Shown in pieces: positions 54,259-64,000 of a DNA stretch of 64,000 nucleotides (position 1 is its first letter; each line of letters opens with the position of its first letter). Source of the stretch: Micromonospora halotolerans (GTDB lineage Bacteria; Actinomycetota; Actinomycetes; Mycobacteriales; Micromonosporaceae). The notes under the pieces were generated by a model that saw only the letters and a program-made list of their open reading frames with translations, did not search any database and was not told the origin of the DNA. The stretch lies in NCBI RefSeq assembly GCF_032108445.1, contig NZ_CP134876.1:930001-994000 (forward strand), given 5' to 3'. The position numbers and the translations under genes are program-made.

Positions 54259-55379
54259 GTGACCTCCTCCACGGGCAGTGTGGCGGACACCCGGAAGCCG
54301 CCGGCGGAGGCGGGGCCGGCCGTGAAGACGCCGCCCAGGGCGGTGACCCGCTCCCGCATGCCGGCCAACCCGTAGCCGGGCCCGTTCGCCGGGGTGGCCG
54401 CGCCGCGGCCGGTGTCGGTGACCTCCACGGCGACCTCGGTCGGCGCGTACCGGATCCGGACGGTGGCGGTTGCCGGTCCGGCGTGCCGCAGCACGTTGGT
54501 CAGCGCCTCCTGCACCACCCGGTAGGCGGCCAGGTCCACGGCGACCGGGAGCGGGCGCGGCGCCCCGTCCACCTCGACGGTGACCGGGAGCCCCGCGCCG
54601 GCCAGCCGCTCGCGCAACTGCGGGAGCTGGGCCAGCCCGGGCGTGGGGGCGCGCTCGTCGGCGGCCTCGTCGCGGCGCACCACGGTCAGCGTGACCCGCA
54701 GCTCGTCGAGCGCCTCCTTGCTGGTGCGGCTGATCGCGCTGAGCGCCGCCTCGGCCTGCTCGGGCTTGCGGGCCAGCAGGTGCAGGGCGATCTCGGCCTG
54801 GAGGTGGATCGCGGCGAGCCCGTGGCCGACCACGTCGTGCACCTCCCGGGCCACCCGCAGCCGCTCGGCGTCGGCCAGCCGGCGTGCCTCGTCGGTGCGG
54901 CTGCGCGCCGCGTTCTCCCGGCCGAGCCGCACGGTGACGCCCACCGCGAACGGCACCACGATCCAGGCGGCGGCCGGCATGAGCCCCACCACGCCGGGCG
55001 GGCGCACCCCGACGAAGACGTGCGTGAGCAGCACGAGCAGGGCCGCCCCGTTGGCCACCGCCGCCACCCGCAGCGGCCGGTACGCGGCCACCGTGTAGAC
55101 CGCCACGAAGAACGACAGCAGGATCGGCCCGTACGGGTAGCCGAGCGCCAGGTAGGCGGTGCTCGCCGCGGTGACCACCGCGAGGGTGGCCAGCGGCCAG
55201 CGCCGGCGGACGGCCACCGCGAGCGCGGCCACCACGACCAGCGGGTAGGTGACCCGGCCGGTGTCCACGCCCTGGTTGTGGCCGGCCGGCGCGGTGCCGG
55301 CCAGCCCGATCACCAGCAGGGCCAGGGCGACGAGGCCGTCCAGGATGCGGGGGCCCCAGTCGCCACGCTCGCGGTCCAC
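54255..55379 (-). CDS. Sensor histidine kinase (HisKA_3 type)
   Basis: The protein has 374 residues. Five or six membrane helices fill residues 12-160. The dimerisation helix has the phospho-accepting His in REVHDVVGHGLAAIHLQAEIAL, and the HATPase domain has VVQEALTNVLRHAG and DTGRGAATPANGPGYGLAGM. No large extracellular sensor domain is present, so the signal is probably in the membrane, as for LiaS/DesK-like kinases. It overlaps the regulator gene by 4 bases. Confidence 0.93.
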   Translation of the reverse strand: MDRERGDWGPRILDGLVALALLVIGLAGTAPAGHNQGVDTGRVTYPLVVVAALAVAVRRRWPLATLAVVTAASTAYLALGYPYGPILLSFFVAVYTVAAYRPLRVAAVANGAALLVLLTHVFVGVRPPGVVGLMPAAAWIVVPFAVGVTVRLGRENAARSRTDEARRLADAERLRVAREVHDVVGHGLAAIHLQAEIALHLLARKPEQAEAALSAISRTSKEALDELRVTLTVVRRDEAADERAPTPGLAQLPQLRERLAGAGLPVTVEVDGAPRPLPVAVDLAAYRVVQEALTNVLRHAGPATATVRIRYAPTEVAVEVTDTGRGAATPANGPGYGLAGMRERVTALGGVFTAGPASAGGFRVSATLPVEEVT

Positions 55380-55399
55380 GTCCCCTCCCCCGCCCCGCC

Positions 55400-56210
55400 T
55401 CAGCCGATGTCCCGGCGGCGCAGCAGCACCGCGCCGACCGCCGCGAACCCGACCAGGTACGCGGCCACCACCAGGGCCGCCTGCCCGCCGCCGACGGTGG
55501 CCGCCACCCCCGGGGTGTCACCCGGCGCGCCGAGCGCGGCCGCCAGGGACCCGGCGTTCGGCCCGGGCAGCCCCTCCTGCGCCTTCGCCACCCAGTCGAC
55601 CAGCGGCGCGGCGATCGCGGCGAGCAGGTTCTGCACGGCGAGCATCCACACCAGGCCCAACCCGACCGGTAGTGCCACGGCGCGCAGCGCGACGGCCAGC
55701 ACGGCACCGAGCATGGCCCACATCGTCGCGATGAGCCACCCCGCTCCGATACCGGTGAGCAGCTCGCCGACCGACGGCCAGGTCACCGGCTGCGCCTCGG
55801 CGGACGCGATGAGCAGGCTGGCGACCGCGCCGACCGCGAAGACGGCCAGCACCACGGCCAGCGCGGCGGCGGCGAGGGCGAGCAGCTTGCCCGCGTACAC
55901 CTCCAGCCGGCTCGGGCCCTGGGTGAGCACGGTCTTCCAGGTGCCCCAGCCGTACTCGCCGCCGACCGTCAGCACGCCGAGGATCAGCAGGATCGAGCCG
56001 AGGAAGACCGGCAGGCCGCCGAGGGAGTTGCCGACCAGCTGGTCGGGGAGCAGCGCGGGCAGGGCGCGGCCGGTGTTCGGCCCGTCGGTGCCGCCCGCGA
56101 CGCCCGCGTACGGGAAGACGTAGGTGAAGATCAGCGAGAGCACCAGCGTGATGGCCAGCAGCAGCCAGCTCGCCGGCCGCCGGACCAGCTTGACCGTCTC
56201 GGCGCGGAAG

Positions 56211-56221
<11 letters not shown>
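55400..56221 (-). CDS. ABC-2-type transporter permease
   Basis: The protein has 273 residues with six membrane helices. It begins MSRSFRAETVKLVRRPASWLLLAITLVLSLIFTYVFP and includes ILLILGVLTVGGEYGWGTWKTVLTQGPSR, the signature of the ABC-2 permease family. The start overlaps the ATPase gene by 11 bases. Together with the kinase/regulator pair it resembles cell-envelope-stress or antibiotic-export systems. Confidence 0.92.
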
Positions 56222-57113
<892 letters not shown>

Positions 57114-57201
57114 GCCACCGAGCGTCCCGCCGGGCGGCCCCGGCGGCGTCGTGCGTGCGGCGGCTCCGCGGCTACGTCACCCGACGTATCGCGCGCCCGC
57201 C

Positions 57202-57260
57202 GCTGTTAACAGGGGGCCCCTGCTCTACCGGAGACGTTAAGAAGGGGCCCTTCCTTACAC
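57202..57260. repeat. 59-bp palindromic repeat, copy 2
   Basis: Shares 55 of 59 bases with 48172-48230, in the same orientation. The glnD stop codon (57255-57257) lies inside it. It contains two near-palindromes: CAGGGGGCCCCTG and GAAGGGGCCCTTC. Confidence 0.85.
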
Positions 57261-59522
57261 GGCGGCGAGCACGGCGGCCTCGATGCGGTCGCGGTCCTCC
57301 GGCGGGGGCCAGCCGCCGATCAGGTAGAAGGCGTCGACCACGTCGCCGCCGAGGGTGGAGATCCGGGCGGCCCGCACCTGGGCGCCGGCCTCGTCGAGGG
57401 CGCACGTGACCCGGTAGAGCAGCCCGGCCGCGTCGGCGGCGCGCAGCTCCAGCAGCACCGCGTCGGTGGCGGCCGCGCGGTGCCAGACCACCCGGGGCGC
57501 GGCGGTCCCCCGGGCCCGCGCGGAGAGGGCCCGGCCGCGCAGCCGCTGGGTGACCGAGACGTCGCCGGTGACCGCGCGGCGCAGGTCGGCGGTGAGCGCG
57601 ATCGGGTCGGGGGCCAGGCCGTAGCGCGGCTGCACCCGGCACTGCACCAGGGCCCGGTCGTCGACGGTGGCGGCGTCCGCGGAGATCACCTCCAGCCGGT
57701 GCAGGGCCAGGCAGCCGGCCACCGTGGCGAGCAGCCCCCGCCGGTCGGCCGCGGCCACCGACACCAGGTCCTCCCCCACGTGTACGACCGGCAGCGGCCC
57801 GGCGACCAGCGCCGGGTCGGGGGCCGGCGGGGCGGGCACCACGCCGGTGTCCAGGGCGGTCCGCACCCGGGCGACCAGTTCGGCGACCAGCCGCCCCTTC
57901 CAGCCCGACCAGGCGGCCGGCCCGGTGGCCGCGGCGTCGGCCCGGACCAGGCCGTGCAGCAGGTCCAGGGTGGTGGTGTCGCCGACCCGCTCGGCGACCC
58001 CGGCGACGGTCTTCGGGTCGGAGAGGTCCCGCCGGGTGGCCACGTCGGGCAGCAGCAGGTGCAGCCGGACCAGCTTGGCGATCAGCGCCGCCTCGTCCGC
58101 GGGCAGCCCGATCCGCTCGGCCACCGCCTCGGCGAGGGGCGCGCCCACCGTGCTGTGGTCACCGGCCAGCCCCTTGCCGATGTCGTGCAGGAACGCGCCG
58201 AGCAGCAGCAGGTCCGGCCGGTCCACGTCCCGGGTGTGCCGGCTCGCCTCGTACGCGGCCTGCACCAGGTGCCGGTCCAGGGTGAACCGGTGCACCGGGT
58301 TGTGCTGGGGCAGGCTGCGCAGCCGGGTCCACTCGGGCAGCCAGCCGTCGATCAGCCCGTACCGGTCGCAGGTCTCCCAGGCCGGCACCAGGCCGGGACC
58401 GGCCCCGAGCAGGGTGATCAGCGCGGCCCGGGCGGCCGGCGGCCAGGGCGCGGGCAGCGGCGGGCAGTACGCGGCCAGCCACTCGCAGGTGGCCCGGGCG
58501 ATGGGCAGCCGGGTGGTGGCCGCCGCGGCGGCGACCCGCAACGACAGGCTCGGGTCGGGGCGGGCGCCGATCGCCGTGCGGGCGAGGACCAGCTCGCCGT
58601 CCTGCTCGACCACGTCCCGGGCGACCGGGCGGCGCAGCGGCCGGCCGGCGGCGCTCCGGTGCCGGCCGGCGCGGAGCCGGTCGGCGGCCCGCCAGGCGTC
58701 GTCGAGGGCGTGGCTGACGGTCCGGGCGTCCCCGGCCACCCGGCGCAGCAGCGCGTCGCCCTCCTCCAGCAGGAGCAGCTTCGCGACGCCGTCGCGTTCC
58801 TGGGCGACCAGCCGGTCGACCCGGCGGCCGACCTGCTGGTGCAGGGCGTCCCGGGTGTCCAGCAGCCGCCGGTGCGCGGCGTGCACGGCGGGGCGGAGGG
58901 CGTCGGTGATGCCGGCGGTGGCGATGGCCCGCAGGAGGCCGACGTCGCGCAGCCCGCCGGCGGCCTCCTTGAGGTCGCCTTCGAGCAGGAAGGCCAGCTC
59001 GCCGTGGGCCTCCCAGCGGGCGGTGGTGATCTCCCGCAGCTTCGGGAGCTGGCGGACGGCGGTGCGCCGCCAGTGGTCGGCGGCGGTGCGGACGAGCTGG
59101 TCGGCCAGCACCGGGTCGCCGGCCACGTGCCGGGCGTCGAGCAGGCCGAGGGCGACCTTGACGTCGTCCTGGGCCACCGACAGCGCCTCGGCGACCGTGC
59201 GCACCGAGTGGTCCAGCCGCAGCCCGGCGTCCCAGATCGGATACCAGAGGGAGGCGGCCAGCTCGTCGGTGCCGGGGACCCCGGCGTGCAGCAGCACCAG
59301 GTCGAGGTCGCCGTGCGGCGCGCACTGGCGGCGCCCCAGCCCGCCGACCGCGACCAGCGCGATGCCCTCCCGGTGGGGGAAGATGCCGCGCAGCCACGCG
59401 TCCAGGGCGTCGGCCCGGGCCGCGCGGGCCGCGGCGCCGATCCCTCCGGGTACGCCGGCGACCTCGTTGACCAGGGGCGGGCCGTCCCCGATGGGGCCGG
59501 TCTGCGTGGTCAACGAGGTCAC
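57255..59522 (-). CDS. glnD: [Protein-PII] uridylyl/adenylyltransferase GlnD
   Basis: GlnD modifies GlnB according to glutamine level. The protein has 755 residues. The nucleotidyltransferase motif reads VGGLGRRQCAPHGDLDLVLLH with the paired aspartates, the HD domain has FLHDIGKGLAGDHST, and two ACT domains are at the C-terminus (VSVAAADRRGLLATVAGC and LRAADAAGLLYRVTCAL). In actinobacteria GlnD adenylylates PII. It follows glnB by 17 bases in the amtB-glnB-glnD operon. Its last codon and stop fall in the 59-bp repeat. Confidence 0.96.
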   Translation of the reverse strand: MTSLTTQTGPIGDGPPLVNEVAGVPGGIGAAARAARADALDAWLRGIFPHREGIALVAVGGLGRRQCAPHGDLDLVLLHAGVPGTDELAASLWYPIWDAGLRLDHSVRTVAEALSVAQDDVKVALGLLDARHVAGDPVLADQLVRTAADHWRRTAVRQLPKLREITTARWEAHGELAFLLEGDLKEAAGGLRDVGLLRAIATAGITDALRPAVHAAHRRLLDTRDALHQQVGRRVDRLVAQERDGVAKLLLLEEGDALLRRVAGDARTVSHALDDAWRAADRLRAGRHRSAAGRPLRRPVARDVVEQDGELVLARTAIGARPDPSLSLRVAAAAATTRLPIARATCEWLAAYCPPLPAPWPPAARAALITLLGAGPGLVPAWETCDRYGLIDGWLPEWTRLRSLPQHNPVHRFTLDRHLVQAAYEASRHTRDVDRPDLLLLGAFLHDIGKGLAGDHSTVGAPLAEAVAERIGLPADEAALIAKLVRLHLLLPDVATRRDLSDPKTVAGVAERVGDTTTLDLLHGLVRADAAATGPAAWSGWKGRLVAELVARVRTALDTGVVPAPPAPDPALVAGPLPVVHVGEDLVSVAAADRRGLLATVAGCLALHRLEVISADAATVDDRALVQCRVQPRYGLAPDPIALTADLRRAVTGDVSVTQRLRGRALSARARGTAAPRVVWHRAAATDAVLLELRAADAAGLLYRVTCALDEAGAQVRAARISTLGGDVVDAFYLIGGWPPPEDRDRIEAAVLAAV

Positions 59523-59539
59523 GTCGGTCGGATCCGGCG

Positions 59540-61265
<1,726 letters not shown>

Positions 61266-61379
61266 GCTGCCTCCTCTCGGTGTCGTATTCCTCCCTCCGA
61301 CTGAGACCTGGCAGCATCGCCCGTCAGCCGGTTGCGCGGAAGCTTGCTCGGCGGCTGTTTCCTTCACCGACACCGCTCG

Positions 61380-61416
61380 ATTTCCGGCGCGTGACGCGTT
61401 GTTTCCGGCGTGTGAA
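61380..61416 (-). promoter_or_regulatory. GlnR-type box upstream of amtB
   Basis: On the minus strand two half-sites occur in order: TTCAC-N6-GAAAC-N5-GTCAC-N6-GAAAT. The actinobacterial GlnR consensus is gTnAC-n6-GaAAC repeated. Spacer sequences are ACGCCG and GCGCCG. A third GAAAC occurs downstream. The site should activate amtB-glnB-glnD under nitrogen limitation. Confidence 0.75.
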
Positions 61417-61470
61417 GAAAGACGATCATGCCTGGGGACAGCCCCGGGGGGACACCGGCGTGTGCGCGGG

Positions 61471-62259
61471 TCAGCGCAGCGCGTACTCCAGGGCGTGCCG
61501 CTCGTAGTCGAGCAGCCGCAGGTCGCGCATCGGCCGGCGCAGGTGGCCCTTGTGCACGATCCGGACGAACGCCGGCTCGCCGGCCGCAGCCATCCGCCGG
61601 ATGCCCTCGACATGGTCGACGATCCGCTTGCGGATGGTCCGGATCAGCCGGTGCCGGTCCCGGGGGATCAGCCCGTACGCGTCGGCGAAGAGGCGCAGCC
61701 GGCGCGGCCGGTCCGGGTGCTTCCAGCCGAGGGTGATCGAGTCCCGGTCGGAGAAGATCGGCACCCAGGTCCAGGCCGCGTACGCCACGTCGTAGATCCG
61801 GGCGCCGGGCGAGGCCAGGTCGAAGTCGATCAGCCCGAGGGTGCCGTCGGGCCGCCAGATCACGTTGTGCGGGGCGGCGTCGTGGTGGCAGATCACCTCG
61901 GTGTCCGGCGGGGGCGGGCCGAACGAGCGCCAGACCGCCCCCGGCGGCGGGGTGAAGCCGTACTGGGCGTCGTGGAACATCCGCAGCATGGTCGCCACGG
62001 TGACCAGGGCCTCGTCGGTGACCCAGTGCGGGGCCAGCGGGTACTCCCCGCACTCCCCCTCCAGGTACGACAGGACCTCCCGGTTGCGCTCGTCCATGCC
62101 GAGGGCGCGGGGTGCGCCGGTGAAGCCGACGTACTCCAGATGGCGCAGCAGCGCGTGGACCGAGGGGGTCCACGGGCCGGCGTTGCGCCGGACGGTGTCG
62201 CCCACGCGGACCACGGTGCTCACGTTCCCGCCGTGGAGCGGGATCTCCTGCGAAGTCAC
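61471..62259 (-). CDS. Aminoglycoside-phosphotransferase-family kinase
   Basis: The protein has 262 residues from GTG 62259, chosen for GGGAGA 7 bases upstream; an in-frame GTG at 62334 would add 25 residues. The kinase motifs are VICHHDAAPHNVIW (catalytic HxD...N) and LGLIDFDLASPG (metal-binding Asp). The family phosphorylates aminoglycosides, choline and other alcohols; the substrate here is not evident. It follows ftsY closely, so it may be co-transcribed with it. Confidence 0.88.
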   Translation of the reverse strand: MTSQEIPLHGGNVSTVVRVGDTVRRNAGPWTPSVHALLRHLEYVGFTGAPRALGMDERNREVLSYLEGECGEYPLAPHWVTDEALVTVATMLRMFHDAQYGFTPPPGAVWRSFGPPPPDTEVICHHDAAPHNVIWRPDGTLGLIDFDLASPGARIYDVAYAAWTWVPIFSDRDSITLGWKHPDRPRRLRLFADAYGLIPRDRHRLIRTIRKRIVDHVEGIRRMAAAGEPAFVRIVHKGHLRRPMRDLRLLDYERHALEYALR

Positions 62260-62341
62260 GTACGGTCTCCCGAGGCGTGGCGACGGGTGGCTGGGGTCGC
62301 GCCATCCTGCGTAGGCGCGATCGTCAGTCGTCACAACGAGG

Positions 62342-63535
62342 CTACGCGTCCCGGGCGAGCGGCTCGGTGCCGAGCAGCGCGTCGACGAACTGCGCCGGGT
62401 CGAACGGGGCCAGATCGTCCGGGCCCTCGCCGAGGCCGACCAGCTTGACCGGGATGCCCAGCTTGCGCTGCACGGCGATCACGATGCCCCCCTTGGCGGT
62501 GCCGTCGAGCTTGGTCAGCACCACGCCGGTCACGTTGACCACCTCGGTGAAGACCCGGGCCTGCTCCAGGCCGTTCTGGCCGGTGGTGGCGTCGAGCACC
62601 AGCAGGGTCTCGTCGATCGGGCCGTGCTTCTCGACCACCCGCTTGACCTTGCCCAGCTCGTCCATCAGGCCGACCTTGTTCTGCAGCCGGCCCGCGGTGT
62701 CCACCAGCACCGTGTCGACCCTCGTGTCGATGCCGCGCTTGACCGCGTCGAAGGCGACGCTGGCCGGGTCGGCGGCCTCGGGGCCGCGGACGGTCTCCGC
62801 GCCCACCCGGCCGCCCCAGGTCTCCAGCTGGTCGGCGGCGGCGGCCCGGAAGGTGTCGGCCGCGCCGAGCAGCACGGTCCGGCCGTCCGCGATGAGCACC
62901 CGGGCGATCTTGCCGCAGGTGGTGGTCTTGCCGGCGCCGTTGACCCCGACCACGAGCAGCACCGCCGGCACGCCCTCCTTGGGTGTGGTCTTCAGCGACC
63001 GGTCGAGCGTCGGGTCGAGCGCGTTGACCAGCTCGGTGGCGAGCAGGGTGCGCAGCTCGCCGACCGAGCGGGTGCCGAGCACCCGGGTCCGCTCGCGCAG
63101 CCGGTCGACGATCTCGCGGGTGGAGTCGACGCCGACGTCGGCGGTGATCAGGCTGTCCTCGATCTCCTCCCAGGTGTCCTCGTCGAGGCGGTCCCGGCTG
63201 AGCAGGCCGAGCAGGCCCTTGCCGAAGACGTTCTGCGAGCGGGACAGCCGGGAGCGCAGCCGCACCAGCCGGCCGGCGGTGGGCTCGGGGACCTCGATGG
63301 TGGGCAGCGGCGGCGCCTCGACCACGGGCGGCGGCTCGACCAGCACGCCGGTGCGCAGGTCCGACTCGGCCGCCTCGACCGGTGGCCCGGCCAGGTCCTC
63401 CTCGGCCCGGGTGTCGACCTCCGTCTCCGGCAGCGGCGGCTCGGGGCGCCGGCGCAACCGGGGCACCACGAGGCTGAGGCCGCCGAGGATCAGCACGCCG
63501 AGCAGGGCGAGTGCGACGAGGAGGTATTCCTTCAT
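62342..63535 (-). CDS. ftsY: Signal recognition particle receptor FtsY
   Basis: The protein has 397 residues from ATG 63535. It opens with a membrane helix (EYLLVALALLGVLILGGLSLV) and an acidic/Pro-rich linker, then the NG domain: VVGVNGAGKTTTCGKIARVL, DTAGRLQNKVGLMDEL, TKLDGTAKGGIVI and GEGPDDLAPFDP. It receives the SRP-ribosome complex at the membrane; Ffh is encoded at 51694. CAGGAT ends 7 bases before the ATG. Confidence 0.97.
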   Translation of the reverse strand: MKEYLLVALALLGVLILGGLSLVVPRLRRRPEPPLPETEVDTRAEEDLAGPPVEAAESDLRTGVLVEPPPVVEAPPLPTIEVPEPTAGRLVRLRSRLSRSQNVFGKGLLGLLSRDRLDEDTWEEIEDSLITADVGVDSTREIVDRLRERTRVLGTRSVGELRTLLATELVNALDPTLDRSLKTTPKEGVPAVLLVVGVNGAGKTTTCGKIARVLIADGRTVLLGAADTFRAAAADQLETWGGRVGAETVRGPEAADPASVAFDAVKRGIDTRVDTVLVDTAGRLQNKVGLMDELGKVKRVVEKHGPIDETLLVLDATTGQNGLEQARVFTEVVNVTGVVLTKLDGTAKGGIVIAVQRKLGIPVKLVGLGEGPDDLAPFDPAQFVDALLGTEPLARDA

Positions 63536-63542
63536 GCCCGAA

Positions 63543-63548
63543 ATCCTG
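63543..63548 (-). promoter_or_regulatory. -10 hexamer for ftsY, leaderless type
   Basis: CAGGAT on the minus strand ends 7 bases before the ATG at 63535, in context TCTGACAGGAT. Confidence 0.5.
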
Positions 63549-63681
63549 TCAGATGCCGGCGACGGCGTCCCACTCACCGCCTCGGCACGTGAACGAGCTG
63601 CGGGTACGCTCGCGGCTGGAAGGCGTACCGCAACCGCCGGCCGGGTAGGAAAGGAATGATGATCTTCCTCGGAGGTGCGCC

Positions 63682-64000
63682 GTGACCGGTTCCCGTCTGC
63701 TCATCGGCCCACTGCTGCGTCGGGTCGTCGGCACGCGGGCCACGGTCTGGGTGGAGACCAGTGCCCCCGCCGTGGTCACCGTCCGCACGGCCGACGGCGC
63801 CACCGGCAGCGCGCCCACCTTCTCGGCGTACGACCACCACTACGCGATCGTGGTGGTCTCGGGGCTGACGGCGGACAGCAGCACCACCTACGAGGTGCTG
63901 ATCGACGACGAGGTGGCCTGGCCGGTGCCGGACAGCGGCTTCCCGGCCAGCGTGATCCGGACCCGGGCGGAGGACGACCGGGACCAGCCGGTGAACCTGC
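63682..64000 (+). CDS. PhoD-like alkaline phosphatase family protein, 5' part only
   Basis: 106 codons from GTG 63682, preceded by CGGAGG, run to the window edge. The visible part is the N-terminal beta-sandwich domain of PhoD-like proteins: LLIGPLLRRVVGTRATVWVE, VTVRTADG and HHYAIVVVSGLTADSSTTYEVLIDDEVAWP. The metallophosphatase domain would follow beyond the window. It is divergent from ftsY. Confidence 0.75.
   Translation, partial: MTGSRLLIGPLLRRVVGTRATVWVETSAPAVVTVRTADGATGSAPTFSAYDHHYAIVVVSGLTADSSTTYEVLIDDEVAWPVPDSGFPASVIRTRAEDDRDQPVNL

Noticed and set aside
53602..55707. A 701-residue extension of the response regulator
   Set aside because: The first 480 codons are the kinase gene read in another frame; the receiver domain starts at 54258.

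Overview
The window is chromosomal DNA of a high-GC actinobacterium, most likely a member of the Micromonosporaceae such as Micromonospora. The signs are extreme GC codon usage, many GTG starts, GC-rich stem-loops without U-tracts as terminators, actinobacterial families (DUF2469, DUF2631, DUF402, DUF4081-GNAT, a DivIVA-domain protein, GlnD-GlnB-Amt), and a gene order that, from memory, matches the ispG-to-ftsY part of the Mycobacterium tuberculosis chromosome. No rRNA, tRNA, CRISPR array, phage or insertion sequence was seen.

Layout. 1-6420 (minus): a drug-export-type operon of a degenerate ABC ATPase, a YhgE/Pip membrane protein, a TetR repressor and a double-module ABC exporter cut by the window edge, with a TetR-type operator in front. 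6542-14791: the isoprenoid block dxr-rip1-ispG plus the DUF4081 GNAT gene, split by an insertion of two regulator/target pairs (PadR with an MFS exporter, HxlR with a methyltransferase). 14835-24145: accessory genes (Uma2 nuclease, YcxB-like protein, GNAT, YihY, PYROXD2-like oxidoreductase, TMEM175 channel, metallo-beta-lactamase/Rieske protein, TPR protein, DUF2631, DivIVA-domain protein). 24175-30514: rlmN, cdsA, frr, pyrH, tsf, rpsB. 30833-37345: repeat-bearing membrane protein, yraN, yifB, dprA, a small protein, xerC. 37447-41243: aminotransferase, M23-like protein, methyltransferase, and a sulfite-oxidase-type gene broken by a one-base deletion. 41301-48158: DUF2469, rnhB, NUDIX, two lepB genes, rplS, trmD, rimM, khpA, rpsP, DUF402. 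48232-57113: proS, a TetR gene, amidohydrolase, ffh, and an ABC transporter/two-component operon. 57255-63535: the nitrogen operon amtB-glnB-glnD with a GlnR-like box, a phosphotransferase and ftsY. A PhoD-like gene starts at 63682.

Much of the window is core translation (rpsB, tsf, frr, rpsP, rplS, rimM, trmD, proS, rlmN), membrane biogenesis and secretion (cdsA, lepB, ffh, ftsY), isoprenoid precursors and nitrogen sensing. Local systems are regulated by adjacent TetR, PadR, HxlR and two-component genes. Many genes have a -10-like hexamer 6-9 bases before the start codon, which suggests leaderless transcripts.

I did not find a clear new defence or biosynthetic system. The best leads are: a 59-bp palindromic repeat at the 3' ends of proS and glnD plus two unrelated intergenic palindromes; the frameshifted molybdoenzyme; the ABC ATPase lacking consensus catalytic residues; the reversed metallo-beta-lactamase/Rieske fusion; XerC with an 80-residue insert; terminator hairpins that pair fully only in the minus-strand transcript; and a 41-bp minisatellite upstream of xerC.
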